Shown piece by piece: positions 1-7,825 of a stretch of 22,987 bases of DNA. Origin of the DNA: Nitrososphaerota archaeon (GTDB lineage Archaea > Thermoproteota > Nitrososphaeria > Nitrososphaerales > Nitrosopumilaceae); assembly GCA_022564385.1 (NCBI GenBank), contig JADFLN010000013.1, positions 1 to 22,987 of the forward strand. Direction: 5' to 3'. The translations under genes and the position numbers were made by a program. Below the pieces are notes generated by a model. The model had not been told where the DNA came from. It did no database searches and saw only the letters and a program-made list of their open reading frames with translations. The stretch's first letter is position 1, and each line of letters begins with the position of its first letter.

Positions 1-344
1 TTCTTTCTTGGGTCTACCATAACAATTGCCTGTTTTGTCCCATCTGGTCGCGTATTTATTTTTACTTCAGAAACTAGTTTTGGATTAAGTAAACTAGTCA
101 GAAATCTTACTGGATCTTCATCATATTCTACCAATTCGACATTTCTTTTGAGAATATTTTGTAATGATTTGATATGAACGCCATTTTTGCCAATTGCTAA
201 ACCCATTTTACCAGTATTAACTACAAAAATTATTCTGTCTTGTTTTTCATCTTCAATACAGTCACGTGCAGTTGCACCGGTAACATTTTGAAAAAGAGAC
301 ATCATACGCATTTGATCAGTTGAAAGTTTAATTGCTTGTGTCAT
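1..344 (-). CDS. nusA: NusA-like KH-domain transcription factor, partial (3' end off the window)
   Basis: Archaeal NusA-like RNA-binding protein, thought to act with RNA polymerase in elongation/termination. I translated it by hand: it starts MTQAIKLSTDQMRMMSLFQN at the ATG ending at 344 and stays open to base 1, giving about 114 residues. A KH motif is visible, with the G-x-x-G loop as GKNG inside GLAIGKNGVHIKSLQNIL, followed by FLTSLLNPKLVSEVKIN. The last part visible, VMVDPRKK, is typical of the second KH unit. It lies 67 bases after L30e on the same strand, matching the usual archaeal order rpoH-rpoB-rpoA-rpl30e-nusA-rps12. An AGG lies about 9 bases before the ATG. The real C-terminus is outside the window. 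Confidence 0.88.
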   Translation of the reverse strand, partial: MTQAIKLSTDQMRMMSLFQNVTGATARDCIEDEKQDRIIFVVNTGKMGLAIGKNGVHIKSLQNILKRNVELVEYDEDPVRFLTSLLNPKLVSEVKINTRPDGTKQAIVMVDPRK

Positions 345-411
345 AAAAATTCCTATTTATCTCCGAACAAAAATGTCTCATTTAAACTTTCATAAAATAA
401 AATACAACTAT

Positions 412-732
412 TCATTTTTTGTTCTCAGCTTCTGTATCTATTAGAATCGACTTGATGTTACCATCAGTTATTGATGTAAATGAAAGTGTTGAAATTCTAA
501 ATTGCAAGCCGCATAATCTACCCAATGCGACTGAAGTTCCTTGAAAGTTCACTAATGGTACATTTTCTTTTTTTGCATCTGATTCAATTTTCTCAAACAT
601 TTCTTTCTTAACTGATCGAGATAATACAACTAGCTTGGAATTTTTTAGTGAGTTCAAAACTTGTTTGGTGCCCATCGTTATCGCATCTTCTTTGAGAGCA
701 TCTTTCAATGATTTTTCAAGTATCTTACCCAT
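412..732 (-). CDS. rpl30e: Ribosomal protein L30e
   Basis: Large-subunit ribosomal protein of the L7Ae/L30e/S12e/Gadd45 RNA-binding fold, 106 residues, the normal length for archaeal L30e. Visible family features are the N-terminal helix region (SLKDALKEDAITMGTKQVLNSLKNSK), the strand LVVLSRSV, the segment PLVNFQGTSVALGRLCG, which matches the conserved L7Ae-type loop, and the strand FRISTLSFTSI. The neighbouring NusA-like gene supports the call. In most archaea this gene follows rpoA directly; here about 3.3 kb of other genes lie between. It has its own TATA-like box at 764-772, and a perfect 14-base palindrome lies between that box and the ATG. Confidence 0.93.
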   Translation of the reverse strand: MGKILEKSLKDALKEDAITMGTKQVLNSLKNSKLVVLSRSVKKEMFEKIESDAKKENVPLVNFQGTSVALGRLCGLQFRISTLSFTSITDGNIKSILIDTEAENKK

Positions 733-743
733 GTGTTTACCTA

Positions 744-757
744 ATGACGATCGTCAT
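744..757. promoter_or_regulatory. Perfect 14-bp palindrome in the L30e promoter (possible operator)
   Basis: The bases atgacgatcgtcat equal their own reverse complement. The site lies between the minus-strand TATA-like box (764-772) and the L30e ATG (732), close to where transcription should start. A dimeric regulator bound here would block initiation. That is inference; the palindrome itself is read directly. Confidence 0.45.
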
Positions 758-763
758 AACAGG

Positions 764-772
764 GCTTTATAG
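764..772 (-). promoter_or_regulatory. TATA-like box for L30e/NusA
   Basis: Read on the minus strand as CTATAAAGC, centred 36 bases before the L30e ATG. This would leave a short leader of about 10 bases. It suggests that L30e and nusA are transcribed separately from the rpo genes here. Confidence 0.5.
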
Positions 773-814
773 GTTTATTGAAAAATTGGATACAGAAAAA
801 GCAAAAAGCTTTGT

Positions 815-2023
815 TTAGAAACCAAATAGAGAAGCTAAAGAGGAAAATGCAAGACTTAGTTCTTCAAAAAAGTTAGTTGGTTTTTGTTTTTCAGATTCAT
901 GGTAAATAGTTTTTTCAGTTAAAGTGAATTGTTGATTAACAATATTTTTGGTTTCAGATTCGGCAGTTTCAGATAATGCAGTATCAAGATTTTTTCTAGC
1001 AGTGGTATAATTGGGGTTTTTCACTAGAATTTCATTATATAGCGAAATGGCCTCATCAGAATTTCCAAGATTTACAAGAGCATTAGCCTTGTTATTTTTA
1101 GCAGGTAGGAAATCAGGATCAATATTGATTGCTTGATCATAGTACACTATTGCCTCAGAGAAATATCCTAATTTTCCTAAAGCGGAGCCTTTGTTCACAA
1201 GAAGTTCTACATCATTAGGATTGTTAATCAGTGAATCATTAAAGAAATTCAAAGAACTATCAAATTTACATAATCGATACAAAGCAGGCCCCATTCCATC
1301 ATAATATGAAATTGTATCAGTGAAAATACTTGAATCACATTTCAGATTTATTTGATTCAGTAATTTTCCCAATTCTATATCTTCTACAGTAAGATTAGTT
1401 GGTTCATCAATTTCAGTTTGTGGTACAACTTTTTTTGAATCTTTTATTATAGAGTTGTCATCAATAGAATTATCATTAGTTTTTTCTTTGTTAATTATTT
1501 TTTTATCTGATAAAATATTTGTAACATCAGAAATAGTTTTATCGACTGACTCTGTTATTTTTTCTTCAACGTGTGTATTTTCTTTGATTTCATCTTCAGT
1601 ATTGTCAATAGTATCATCAATTACTGGTTGTAAAATTTCATAATAATCAAAAAAAGATGTTACTTTAGTTTCAGCATAATGGGCTTTTATTGAATAAGTG
1701 CCGTCTGTTCTAAAATTAACTCCAGATTTTACAGGAAAGCTTGTAGAAAATTTTAAATCAGAATCAATTGAGACAATGTAAAATCCTGTAGGCATTCCAA
1801 ATGGATCATAAACTCCTATTAGCACTGTAGGAGAATCTAATGTAGAAACTAGACCAGTAATTTTGATCAGATCTTTGTCAGTGTATTGTTTTTTGTCAGT
1901 GTATAGCAAAATAATTTCAGATTCCTCAAAATTCTCAATAGAGGAATCCGCAAAAACTTGTGTAAAAATCAAAGGTGATAATGTGATTAAGACTAGTGTT
2001 ATTCCTAGCAAGTATCCTAACAC
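815..2023 (-). CDS. Exported Ig-like plus TPR protein
   Basis: 402 residues. The start is a GTG at 2021-2023, 25 bases after a TATA-like box. Residues 1-25 form a signal peptide (hydrophobic MLGYLLGITLVLITL, then FADSS). Residues about 36-130 form a beta-rich MG2/Ig-like module (YTDKKQYTDKDLIKITG ... FRTDGTYSIKAHYA) of the same type as in the PEFG proteins further right. Residues about 130-215 are an acidic, Asp/Glu/Lys-rich linker. Residues about 237-338 hold three tetratricopeptide repeats, the clearest being KGSALGKLGYFSEAIVYYDQ and KANALVNLGNSDEAISLYNE. The last 18 residues are hydrophobic/amphipathic (FFEELSLAFSSLASLFGF). There is no PEFG motif. It probably scaffolds protein contacts on the outer face of the membrane. 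The specific role is unknown. Confidence 0.75.
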   Translation of the reverse strand: MLGYLLGITLVLITLSPLIFTQVFADSSIENFEESEIILLYTDKKQYTDKDLIKITGLVSTLDSPTVLIGVYDPFGMPTGFYIVSIDSDLKFSTSFPVKSGVNFRTDGTYSIKAHYAETKVTSFFDYYEILQPVIDDTIDNTEDEIKENTHVEEKITESVDKTISDVTNILSDKKIINKEKTNDNSIDDNSIIKDSKKVVPQTEIDEPTNLTVEDIELGKLLNQINLKCDSSIFTDTISYYDGMGPALYRLCKFDSSLNFFNDSLINNPNDVELLVNKGSALGKLGYFSEAIVYYDQAINIDPDFLPAKNNKANALVNLGNSDEAISLYNEILVKNPNYTTARKNLDTALSETAESETKNIVNQQFTLTEKTIYHESEKQKPTNFFEELSLAFSSLASLFGF

Positions 2024-2043
2024 ACGAACAAAAACGTAATTTT

Positions 2044-2052
2044 CTATTTAAT
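2044..2052 (-). promoter_or_regulatory. TATA-like box for the Ig/TPR protein
   Basis: The minus-strand reading is TTATTAAAT, centred about 25 bases before the GTG start at 2023. The spacing implies a leaderless mRNA and supports the GTG start. Confidence 0.45.
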
Positions 2053-2075
2053 AATCACGTAGGAATCATACTTTT

Positions 2076-3272
2076 TCAGTCAACTACTATTGAAGATGAC
2101 ATTACAGGAGCCAATGCCATTGAATTATTAAGAGAATTCCAAACAAATGTTTCAATTTGATATATTCCAGATTTTTTAGGGATCCACGACTGAGAAACAT
2201 CTAGACTTTGTTTTGGAGACAGTTCACCCTGAATCCATGAAATTGATTCCACAGAATTGCTAGCATTTTTCACTTGAAAGAGATAAACAAATTTCTGCGT
2301 AAAATTTTGATCATTTGTTATTGTTCCAACCATCTGCATTTGATGATTTGATGAAAATGATAGTAGTTGATTACCAAGACCATCAGACAAAGTGATTGGA
2401 GAGTTTTCAAGTAGATTTATTGGAGGAATGACTGAATCAACTCCAGCAAAAGTTTCAATTGCTAAATTATCTAATGTAGAATATGGTTTTGGTAATGTAT
2501 GGTCATCATATTTAGCAAAAATTTTATCTCCAGGTAATGAATAAAGTCTATTCCCACTAGAAGACGAAGTTTGAGATAAGGAAATTGTGGCAATAAATAA
2601 ACCAGAACTTTCAGATGTCTCTATTGCATTAACTTTAATTCCTGCAATATCAGAGTCTGAAAAAAGTTGAATTGGAATATGATCAAGTGCTTCAGGATTT
2701 AGATTCATGTCAAGATCAATGACACGTATTATTACAGAATCATCTGATAAAAAAGTCTCTTTTAAAAATTTAATTGTTCCAATATTCCAACTAACAGGAA
2801 CAGACTCTGTCAACACTACACCATCTGCAAATTCAAATGAGATTGTGATAGCCGAATCCCTATCAACTTCTAAAAATCCATTAGTTGGACCATTACCAAC
2901 TGTTCTGGGTGTTGTATCAATATCCCCATCACCATTAGCATCATGTGAAAAACCTGTAAGAATTACCTCAGCAGTGAAAATTCCTGAATTGACGTCTGTC
3001 TCAGTGAATCTATATGGTTTTAGAAAATGTTCTCTTGTAGAAATTTTGATTGGGTGATCTTCAGTGTTTCCAATTGAATCAATTAAGTATCTATCAGTAT
3101 TCCAACTTGGGGCTATTATTGAAATTTTTATTTTATCTGTCCAACTGTACACTGGTTTGTCAGTAAAAATTGGAGCATATGGTTTATCATAATCAGGAAT
3201 TGATTCCCCATATACAGGAAAAATAATTAATGAAAATAGGAAAAAAGAAAATAGCAAAAAAGACAAATACAT
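2076..3272 (-). CDS. Exported S-layer-type beta-repeat protein
   Basis: 398 residues. It starts with a strongly hydrophobic signal peptide (about 1-22, ending PVYGES). It carries repeats common in thaumarchaeal S-layer and surface proteins: a TDKPVYSWTDKIKISI start, a first E-T-D-x-N-S-G-I-F-T-A-E-V unit near residues 91-103, then VIDLDMNLNP near 184-193 followed by a second E-S-S-G-L-F-I-A-T unit near 221-229. Residues 111-119 read DANGDGDID, the spacing of an EF-hand/dockerin-like calcium loop. The C-terminal 290-398 part is another beta domain (WIQGELSPKQSLDVSQSWIP). There is no transmembrane anchor or PEFG motif, so it may be held by the S-layer or secreted. It lies 52 bases upstream of the Ig/TPR gene on the same strand. 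A role in the cell envelope is inferred. Confidence 0.72.
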   Translation of the reverse strand: MYLSFLLFSFFLFSLIIFPVYGESIPDYDKPYAPIFTDKPVYSWTDKIKISIIAPSWNTDRYLIDSIGNTEDHPIKISTREHFLKPYRFTETDVNSGIFTAEVILTGFSHDANGDGDIDTTPRTVGNGPTNGFLEVDRDSAITISFEFADGVVLTESVPVSWNIGTIKFLKETFLSDDSVIIRVIDLDMNLNPEALDHIPIQLFSDSDIAGIKVNAIETSESSGLFIATISLSQTSSSSGNRLYSLPGDKIFAKYDDHTLPKPYSTLDNLAIETFAGVDSVIPPINLLENSPITLSDGLGNQLLSFSSNHQMQMVGTITNDQNFTQKFVYLFQVKNASNSVESISWIQGELSPKQSLDVSQSWIPKKSGIYQIETFVWNSLNNSMALAPVMSSSIVVD

Positions 3273-3300
3273 AACAAAAATTTATCAAAGATTGAATTTA

Positions 3301-3456
3301 ATGTTTGGAATTGATGATTCTTCAGCATGTACACTAATTGGAGCAAACATCAATGCCAGTAAAATATTAGTAAATATTTCAAAAATTTTCTCTATAAATT
3401 ATGAACTTGGAATTTTCTTTACCATAATATTATGGATTAGTTATCAATTGTTGTAG
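3301..3456 (+). CDS. Candidate 51-residue membrane microprotein
   Basis: An ATG at 3301 opens a frame of 51 codons ending in TAG at 3454-3456. The product starts MFGIDDSSACTLIGANINAS and ends in a hydrophobic stretch, LGIFFTIILWISYQLL, long enough to cross a membrane. It ends 9 bases before the TTG start of the HD hydrolase in the same reading frame, so it could be co-transcribed with it. It could equally be a chance frame in AT-rich spacer. I do not recognise a family, and no clear ribosome-binding site is seen. Confidence 0.25.
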   Translation: MFGIDDSSACTLIGANINASKILVNISKIFSINYELGIFFTIILWISYQLL

Positions 3457-3465
3457 AAGATATCT

Positions 3466-4029
3466 TTGGAATTACTAAAAAGTGCGGAATTGTTTGCAAA
3501 AAAGAAGCATGCGGGTATGATGAGAAAAGATGGAGTTACACCATATTCAAAACATCTAGAAGGCGTGGTAAATAGACTCAAAAGTCTAGGTGTTGTTGAC
3601 AAAGAAGTTCTTTGTGCAGGTTGGCTTCATGATACAATAGAGGACACAGACACAAGTTTTGATGATTTGTATGAGCAGTTCGGAAGTAGAATTGCAGTAT
3701 TGGTCTCAACTCTATCAAAAGACATGTCATTGACTAGAAAACAAAGAGAGCAAATCTATGTCAGACAACTTAGAGAAGCATCATTTGATGCAAAATTAAT
3801 CAAACTATGTGACATTTCAGCAAACTTGAGTGATTTGAAGAATTATGATGCATCAAAATCAAAGAAATTACGTAAGGTCAGAAAAATAAGACATTATCTT
3901 ATAGTTATCAAAAATATTTTGATAGAAAATAATGACTATCCAAAAATTATTACTTTGTTGGAAAGCATCAATCAAAGTTTAAAGCAATTTGGTCTAAGAT
4001 CTATTTCATTACAGTCAAAAACTAACTAA
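3466..4029 (+). CDS. HD-domain hydrolase of the MESH1/SpoT type
   Basis: 187 residues; a single-domain metal-dependent HD phosphohydrolase. The metal site is intact: H30 (in TPYSKHLEGV), H55-D56 (in GWLHDTIEDTDT) and D116 (in AKLIKLCDISANLSDL). The spacing matches small alarmone hydrolases of the MESH1 family (H, then HD after about 25, then D after 61), and E59-D60 follow the HD pair as in that family. Known members remove pyrophosphate from (p)ppGpp or the 2'-phosphate from NADPH. No synthetase, TGS or ACT domain is attached. The TTG start is forced by an in-frame TAG at 3454. It converges on rpoA with 4 bases between the stop codons. The substrate in this archaeon is not shown by the sequence. 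Confidence 0.8.
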   Translation: MELLKSAELFAKKKHAGMMRKDGVTPYSKHLEGVVNRLKSLGVVDKEVLCAGWLHDTIEDTDTSFDDLYEQFGSRIAVLVSTLSKDMSLTRKQREQIYVRQLREASFDAKLIKLCDISANLSDLKNYDASKSKKLRKVRKIRHYLIVIKNILIENNDYPKIITLLESINQSLKQFGLRSISLQSKTN

Positions 4030-4033
4030 CAAG

Positions 4034-7000
4034 TCACTTCTTTTTGGAGACTTGCATGTACAAATCAACTGTACCACTTCCTATTGGAATATTACTTCCA
4101 ACAATTACGTTTTCAGTGATTCCTTTGAGTCGTTCTACTTCTCCAGCAAGTGCAGCATGTGCAATTGTTGGCACTGTAATTTCAAATGCAGCTCTGGCAA
4201 GAACACTGTCTTTGGTGCCAGCAATTCCGTGTCTACCAATTTGTTGCAGGTATCCTCTTGAGCACATCAAGTCAGATACCAACATGATGTATCTAGTATC
4301 AACTTCCAATCCTTGGTCTTCGAGAGTATGATTCAGTTCATTAATCAATGAATTTCTTGCAGCTTCAATACCCAAAGTTCCTGCAATTTCAAATACATTG
4401 TTTGTTCTAACATTTCTTTTGTCAACACCTTTTACTTCAAGCACTTTGGCAATGTTAGAACCAGTTGTCTGGATAACCCATTCATCATCTTTTTGAACTA
4501 ATGTTACACGTTCAATATCTGGAACACCCTTTACGGTAGTATTAAGAACCTTATTTCTAATTGCAATTGCTGTTGCAGTATCTGCTTCATCAACTAATTT
4601 TAGAGTGATTAGTTCACCAGTTGTCTCTAACTTGAATTTTTTATTTGATGAGAGTACTGCTTCTACTTCTGCAACAGTGCATCCTCTTTCTTTGAGTCTT
4701 TTTTCGCTCAAAATTAGTTTGATTTCAGTAGAATAATCAGTTTCATGGTCAGCAAGCAATGCACTTACTTTAGTTTGTAATACATTTCTTGCAACATCAA
4801 TTGCTTTTTCTCGTGATTTCTTATAGTCTTTTTCAAGATAGATATCCATTGTTGGAGTAACAGGATTCTTTCTTGCATCAACTAATTCAATTAGTCTAGG
4901 AAGGCCTAATGTGACATTTCTTTCTTTAATTCCTGCAAAGTGGAATGTTCTCAAAGTCATCTGAGTACCAGGTTCACCAATTGATTGAGCAGTAATAATT
5001 CCTACTGCTTGGCCAGGTTCTACTTGTGCTTTGTTGTATAGTGAAAGTGCTTTCTTTGATACAATCTCTGCACCTTCTTTGCTTAAGCCAGATTTCTGTA
5101 AGGCAATAGTGACAAGTGAAATTAATCTGGGATTGAATGTCTTTGTGTATTTCTTGACTAGAGAATCAACATCATCTTTTGTAGCTTTCTTTCCAGAATC
5201 ATTAATGGTCTTTGATTCAATTAGTCTATCAATGTTAAATGCTTCACCATGATCACTTTTTGCTACATCAATGCCATCTTCACCATAAAGGAACTGAACA
5301 ATATGACCATGTGGATCTCTTACTGTTCCGTCATATTCTAATCTAATGTGTTCTAATGCGTTAATTAATCTGCGTTGCATGTAACCACTTTGTTGTGTTC
5401 TAACTGCTGTGTCTACTAGTCCCTCACGACCTCCCATTGCATGGAAAAAGAATTCTAACGTAGAGAGACCTTCCCTATAGTTGGATTTCACAAATCCGTG
5501 TGCATCAGGATTAGGATCATGTTCTTTGAAATGTGTCAAAGCCCTATTATGGTAACCATCATGTAATCTGTTTCCTCTTCTTGATTGTTGGCCCAAAGCA
5601 CCTGCCATTTGACCAATGTTTAGTGATGAACCTCGAGCACCAGTTGTAGCCATGATTCTTCCGGCATTAGTCTCATCAAGGGATTGGTCTGCAGTAGATC
5701 CTGCTTTGTCTCTTGCCTTACCTAGTTCGTTTACAATGTATGCCTCCAAGGCCTCTTCTGGTCTCATACCTCTTGTGAGTTTGAGAGTTCCTTTCTCATA
5801 TTGACGAGTCAAATCAGAGACAGTATCGTAAGTTGATTTAATATCATCTATAATTTTCTGTCTATCTTTTTCTGGAACTTCAAGATCACTAAAACCATAA
5901 CTGAAACCATAAGATGTGATGTATTGTTTAACCATAATTAGAATAGAGTTAAGAAAGTTTTTTCCTGTTTCATTGCCATAGTCTTTTGCAATTCTATGTA
6001 ACACACTTTCTGGTTCTTCTGCGCCAATTGATGCTTTGTCAATAACACCACTGATTAATTCACCATTTTTAATTACAACATCTTTTGGTGGACCTCCTGT
6101 ACCCTTGGACCATTTTGATGTAAGGATATAGTTAAAGTCTTTTGGAAGGAATAATGAGAATAGTTGTTTTCCATTATATGCTAGTCCATCTTTTGTTTTG
6201 GTTGCAGGTTTAGGAAGTTGTCCTGTATAACCACCAAGCATTGCAAGGTTTGAAAATTCTTGGGTAGTTAGAGTTGTATCGTCTTTAGTAAGAAGATATG
6301 CACCAGTTACAAAGTCTCGTAGTGCTCCAATAATTGGACCGCCATATCTTGGAGAGATTAATTGATCCTGAACTCTCATCAAAAGAATTGCTTCTGCTCT
6401 TGCTTCTTCACTTTGAGGAACATGAAGATTCATCTCATCTCCATCAAAGTCTGCGTTGTATGGAGGACATACAGAAGGATGTAATCTGAAAGTCTTACCT
6501 GGAAGTACGTGGACATAATGAGCCATAATAGACATTTGATGGAGTGATGGTTGTCGGTTAAACATCACAATATCACCATCTGAAAGATGTCTTTCAATTA
6601 GATATCCGTTCTCAAGTGTTTCAGCAATTAAAGAACGATATTCTACAAAATCTAATCGAATCTTTACACCATCAGGTCTGACAATATAGTTTACGCCTGG
6701 AAAATTTTCAGGTCCATTAATCACAAGTTTTCTCATTCTATCAATGTTCCATTCTGTAACAATTTCAGGAATAGTTAGTTTCATGGCAATAGATTTTGGA
6801 ACTCCGACTTCGGACAAATCCAAGTTAGGATCTGGGGAGATTACAGTTCGGCTTGAAAAGTCAACTCTCTTTCCAGATAATGAACCTCTGAATCTTCCTT
6901 CTTTTCCTTTGAGCCTTTGAGTTAATGTTTTTAGAGGACGTCCAGAGCGATGATGTGCTTGTGGAATTCCAGAAACTTCGTTATCAAAATATGTTGTAGT

Positions 7001-7825
7001 GTGATACTGTAACAAGTCAACCAAGTCTTGAACAATAAGGGGTGGAGTTCCTGCTTCTTTACTTTCTTTTAGTCTTTGATTAACTCTAATGATATCAACC
7101 ATTTTGTGTGTCAAATCATCTTCGGATCTTATTCCGGTTTCAAGAATTATTGATGGTCTAACAGTTACTGGTGGAACAGGAAATGCTTGAAGAATAAACC
7201 ATTCTGGTCTAGCAGTGATTGGATCATATGATAATAGTTCTAAATCTTCATCAAGTATTTGTGTGAATCTTTCTCTAATGGTAATTGGAAGTAATCTATG
7301 TTCACCAATTTCTGTTTTCTCAACAAAGATAGTTGGCTTTGTAAAGATTAACTCGTATTGTGTTTTTCCACAATGAGGACATTCTTTTGCTTTTTTTGCT
7401 TTCTCAATAATTTGTTCTGGAATACGTTTTCTAGAAATTATAGTGTAAGGAAAATTTTGAGTTTTGATTTTTTTGAATGCATCTAAATCTTCTTGAGGAA
7501 CTTTAAGTCTTGCACAAGAACGACATGTTGATTGTAATAGTTTGTAAATATTATCAATAAATGCAATATGTAGTATTGGTTCTGCAAGTTCAAGATGTCC
7601 AAAGTGTCCAGGACACCTTGCTGATGTGTTCCCACATGTCAGACATTTTTGTCCAGGCTCAAGAGTACCAAGTCTGCCATCCATAAGACCTCCTTGAACT
7701 GCCATTCCGTCTTCATCATATGTTTCAGGAGCAGTAATTTCAGCAACAGAGTATTTTCTAATTTCAGTTGGTGACCATACTGAAAATCGAATTCCAGCAA
7801 TTGCTTTTATTGATTGAATTGACAT
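4034..7825 (-). CDS. rpoA: DNA-directed RNA polymerase subunit A, unsplit A'+A''
   Basis: 1263 residues: the largest RNA polymerase subunit as a single chain, where most archaea encode A' and A'' separately. In order: clamp zinc site C61-x2-C64-x6-C71-x2-H74; second zinc site C101-x2-C104 with C149-x2-C152; SGKRVDFSSRTVISPDPNL; the catalytic NADFDGDE motif with D459, D461 and D463 chelating magnesium; the bridge-helix/trigger-loop region about residues 930-965 (EPGQAVGIITAQSIGEPGTQ, then MTLRTFHFAG); and the A''-type C-terminus VPTIAHAALAGEVERLKG. The A'' part begins near residue 880 with no break. The ATG overlaps the rpoB stop by one base (TAATG), so translation is probably coupled. Confidence 0.97.
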   Translation of the reverse strand: MSIQSIKAIAGIRFSVWSPTEIRKYSVAEITAPETYDEDGMAVQGGLMDGRLGTLEPGQKCLTCGNTSARCPGHFGHLELAEPILHIAFIDNIYKLLQSTCRSCARLKVPQEDLDAFKKIKTQNFPYTIISRKRIPEQIIEKAKKAKECPHCGKTQYELIFTKPTIFVEKTEIGEHRLLPITIRERFTQILDEDLELLSYDPITARPEWFILQAFPVPPVTVRPSIILETGIRSEDDLTHKMVDIIRVNQRLKESKEAGTPPLIVQDLVDLLQYHTTTYFDNEVSGIPQAHHRSGRPLKTLTQRLKGKEGRFRGSLSGKRVDFSSRTVISPDPNLDLSEVGVPKSIAMKLTIPEIVTEWNIDRMRKLVINGPENFPGVNYIVRPDGVKIRLDFVEYRSLIAETLENGYLIERHLSDGDIVMFNRQPSLHQMSIMAHYVHVLPGKTFRLHPSVCPPYNADFDGDEMNLHVPQSEEARAEAILLMRVQDQLISPRYGGPIIGALRDFVTGAYLLTKDDTTLTTQEFSNLAMLGGYTGQLPKPATKTKDGLAYNGKQLFSLFLPKDFNYILTSKWSKGTGGPPKDVVIKNGELISGVIDKASIGAEEPESVLHRIAKDYGNETGKNFLNSILIMVKQYITSYGFSYGFSDLEVPEKDRQKIIDDIKSTYDTVSDLTRQYEKGTLKLTRGMRPEEALEAYIVNELGKARDKAGSTADQSLDETNAGRIMATTGARGSSLNIGQMAGALGQQSRRGNRLHDGYHNRALTHFKEHDPNPDAHGFVKSNYREGLSTLEFFFHAMGGREGLVDTAVRTQQSGYMQRRLINALEHIRLEYDGTVRDPHGHIVQFLYGEDGIDVAKSDHGEAFNIDRLIESKTINDSGKKATKDDVDSLVKKYTKTFNPRLISLVTIALQKSGLSKEGAEIVSKKALSLYNKAQVEPGQAVGIITAQSIGEPGTQMTLRTFHFAGIKERNVTLGLPRLIELVDARKNPVTPTMDIYLEKDYKKSREKAIDVARNVLQTKVSALLADHETDYSTEIKLILSEKRLKERGCTVAEVEAVLSSNKKFKLETTGELITLKLVDEADTATAIAIRNKVLNTTVKGVPDIERVTLVQKDDEWVIQTTGSNIAKVLEVKGVDKRNVRTNNVFEIAGTLGIEAARNSLINELNHTLEDQGLEVDTRYIMLVSDLMCSRGYLQQIGRHGIAGTKDSVLARAAFEITVPTIAHAALAGEVERLKGITENVIVGSNIPIGSGTVDLYMQVSKKK

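Noticed and set aside
2707..3057. Plus-strand frame of 116 codons opposite the S-layer-type gene
   Set aside because: The minus-strand frame has a signal peptide and family repeats; this one has no recognisable feature.
3273..3465. Insertion-sequence remnant at the break between rpoA and L30e
   Set aside because: No transposase fragment, terminal inverted repeats or target duplication is visible in the gap.
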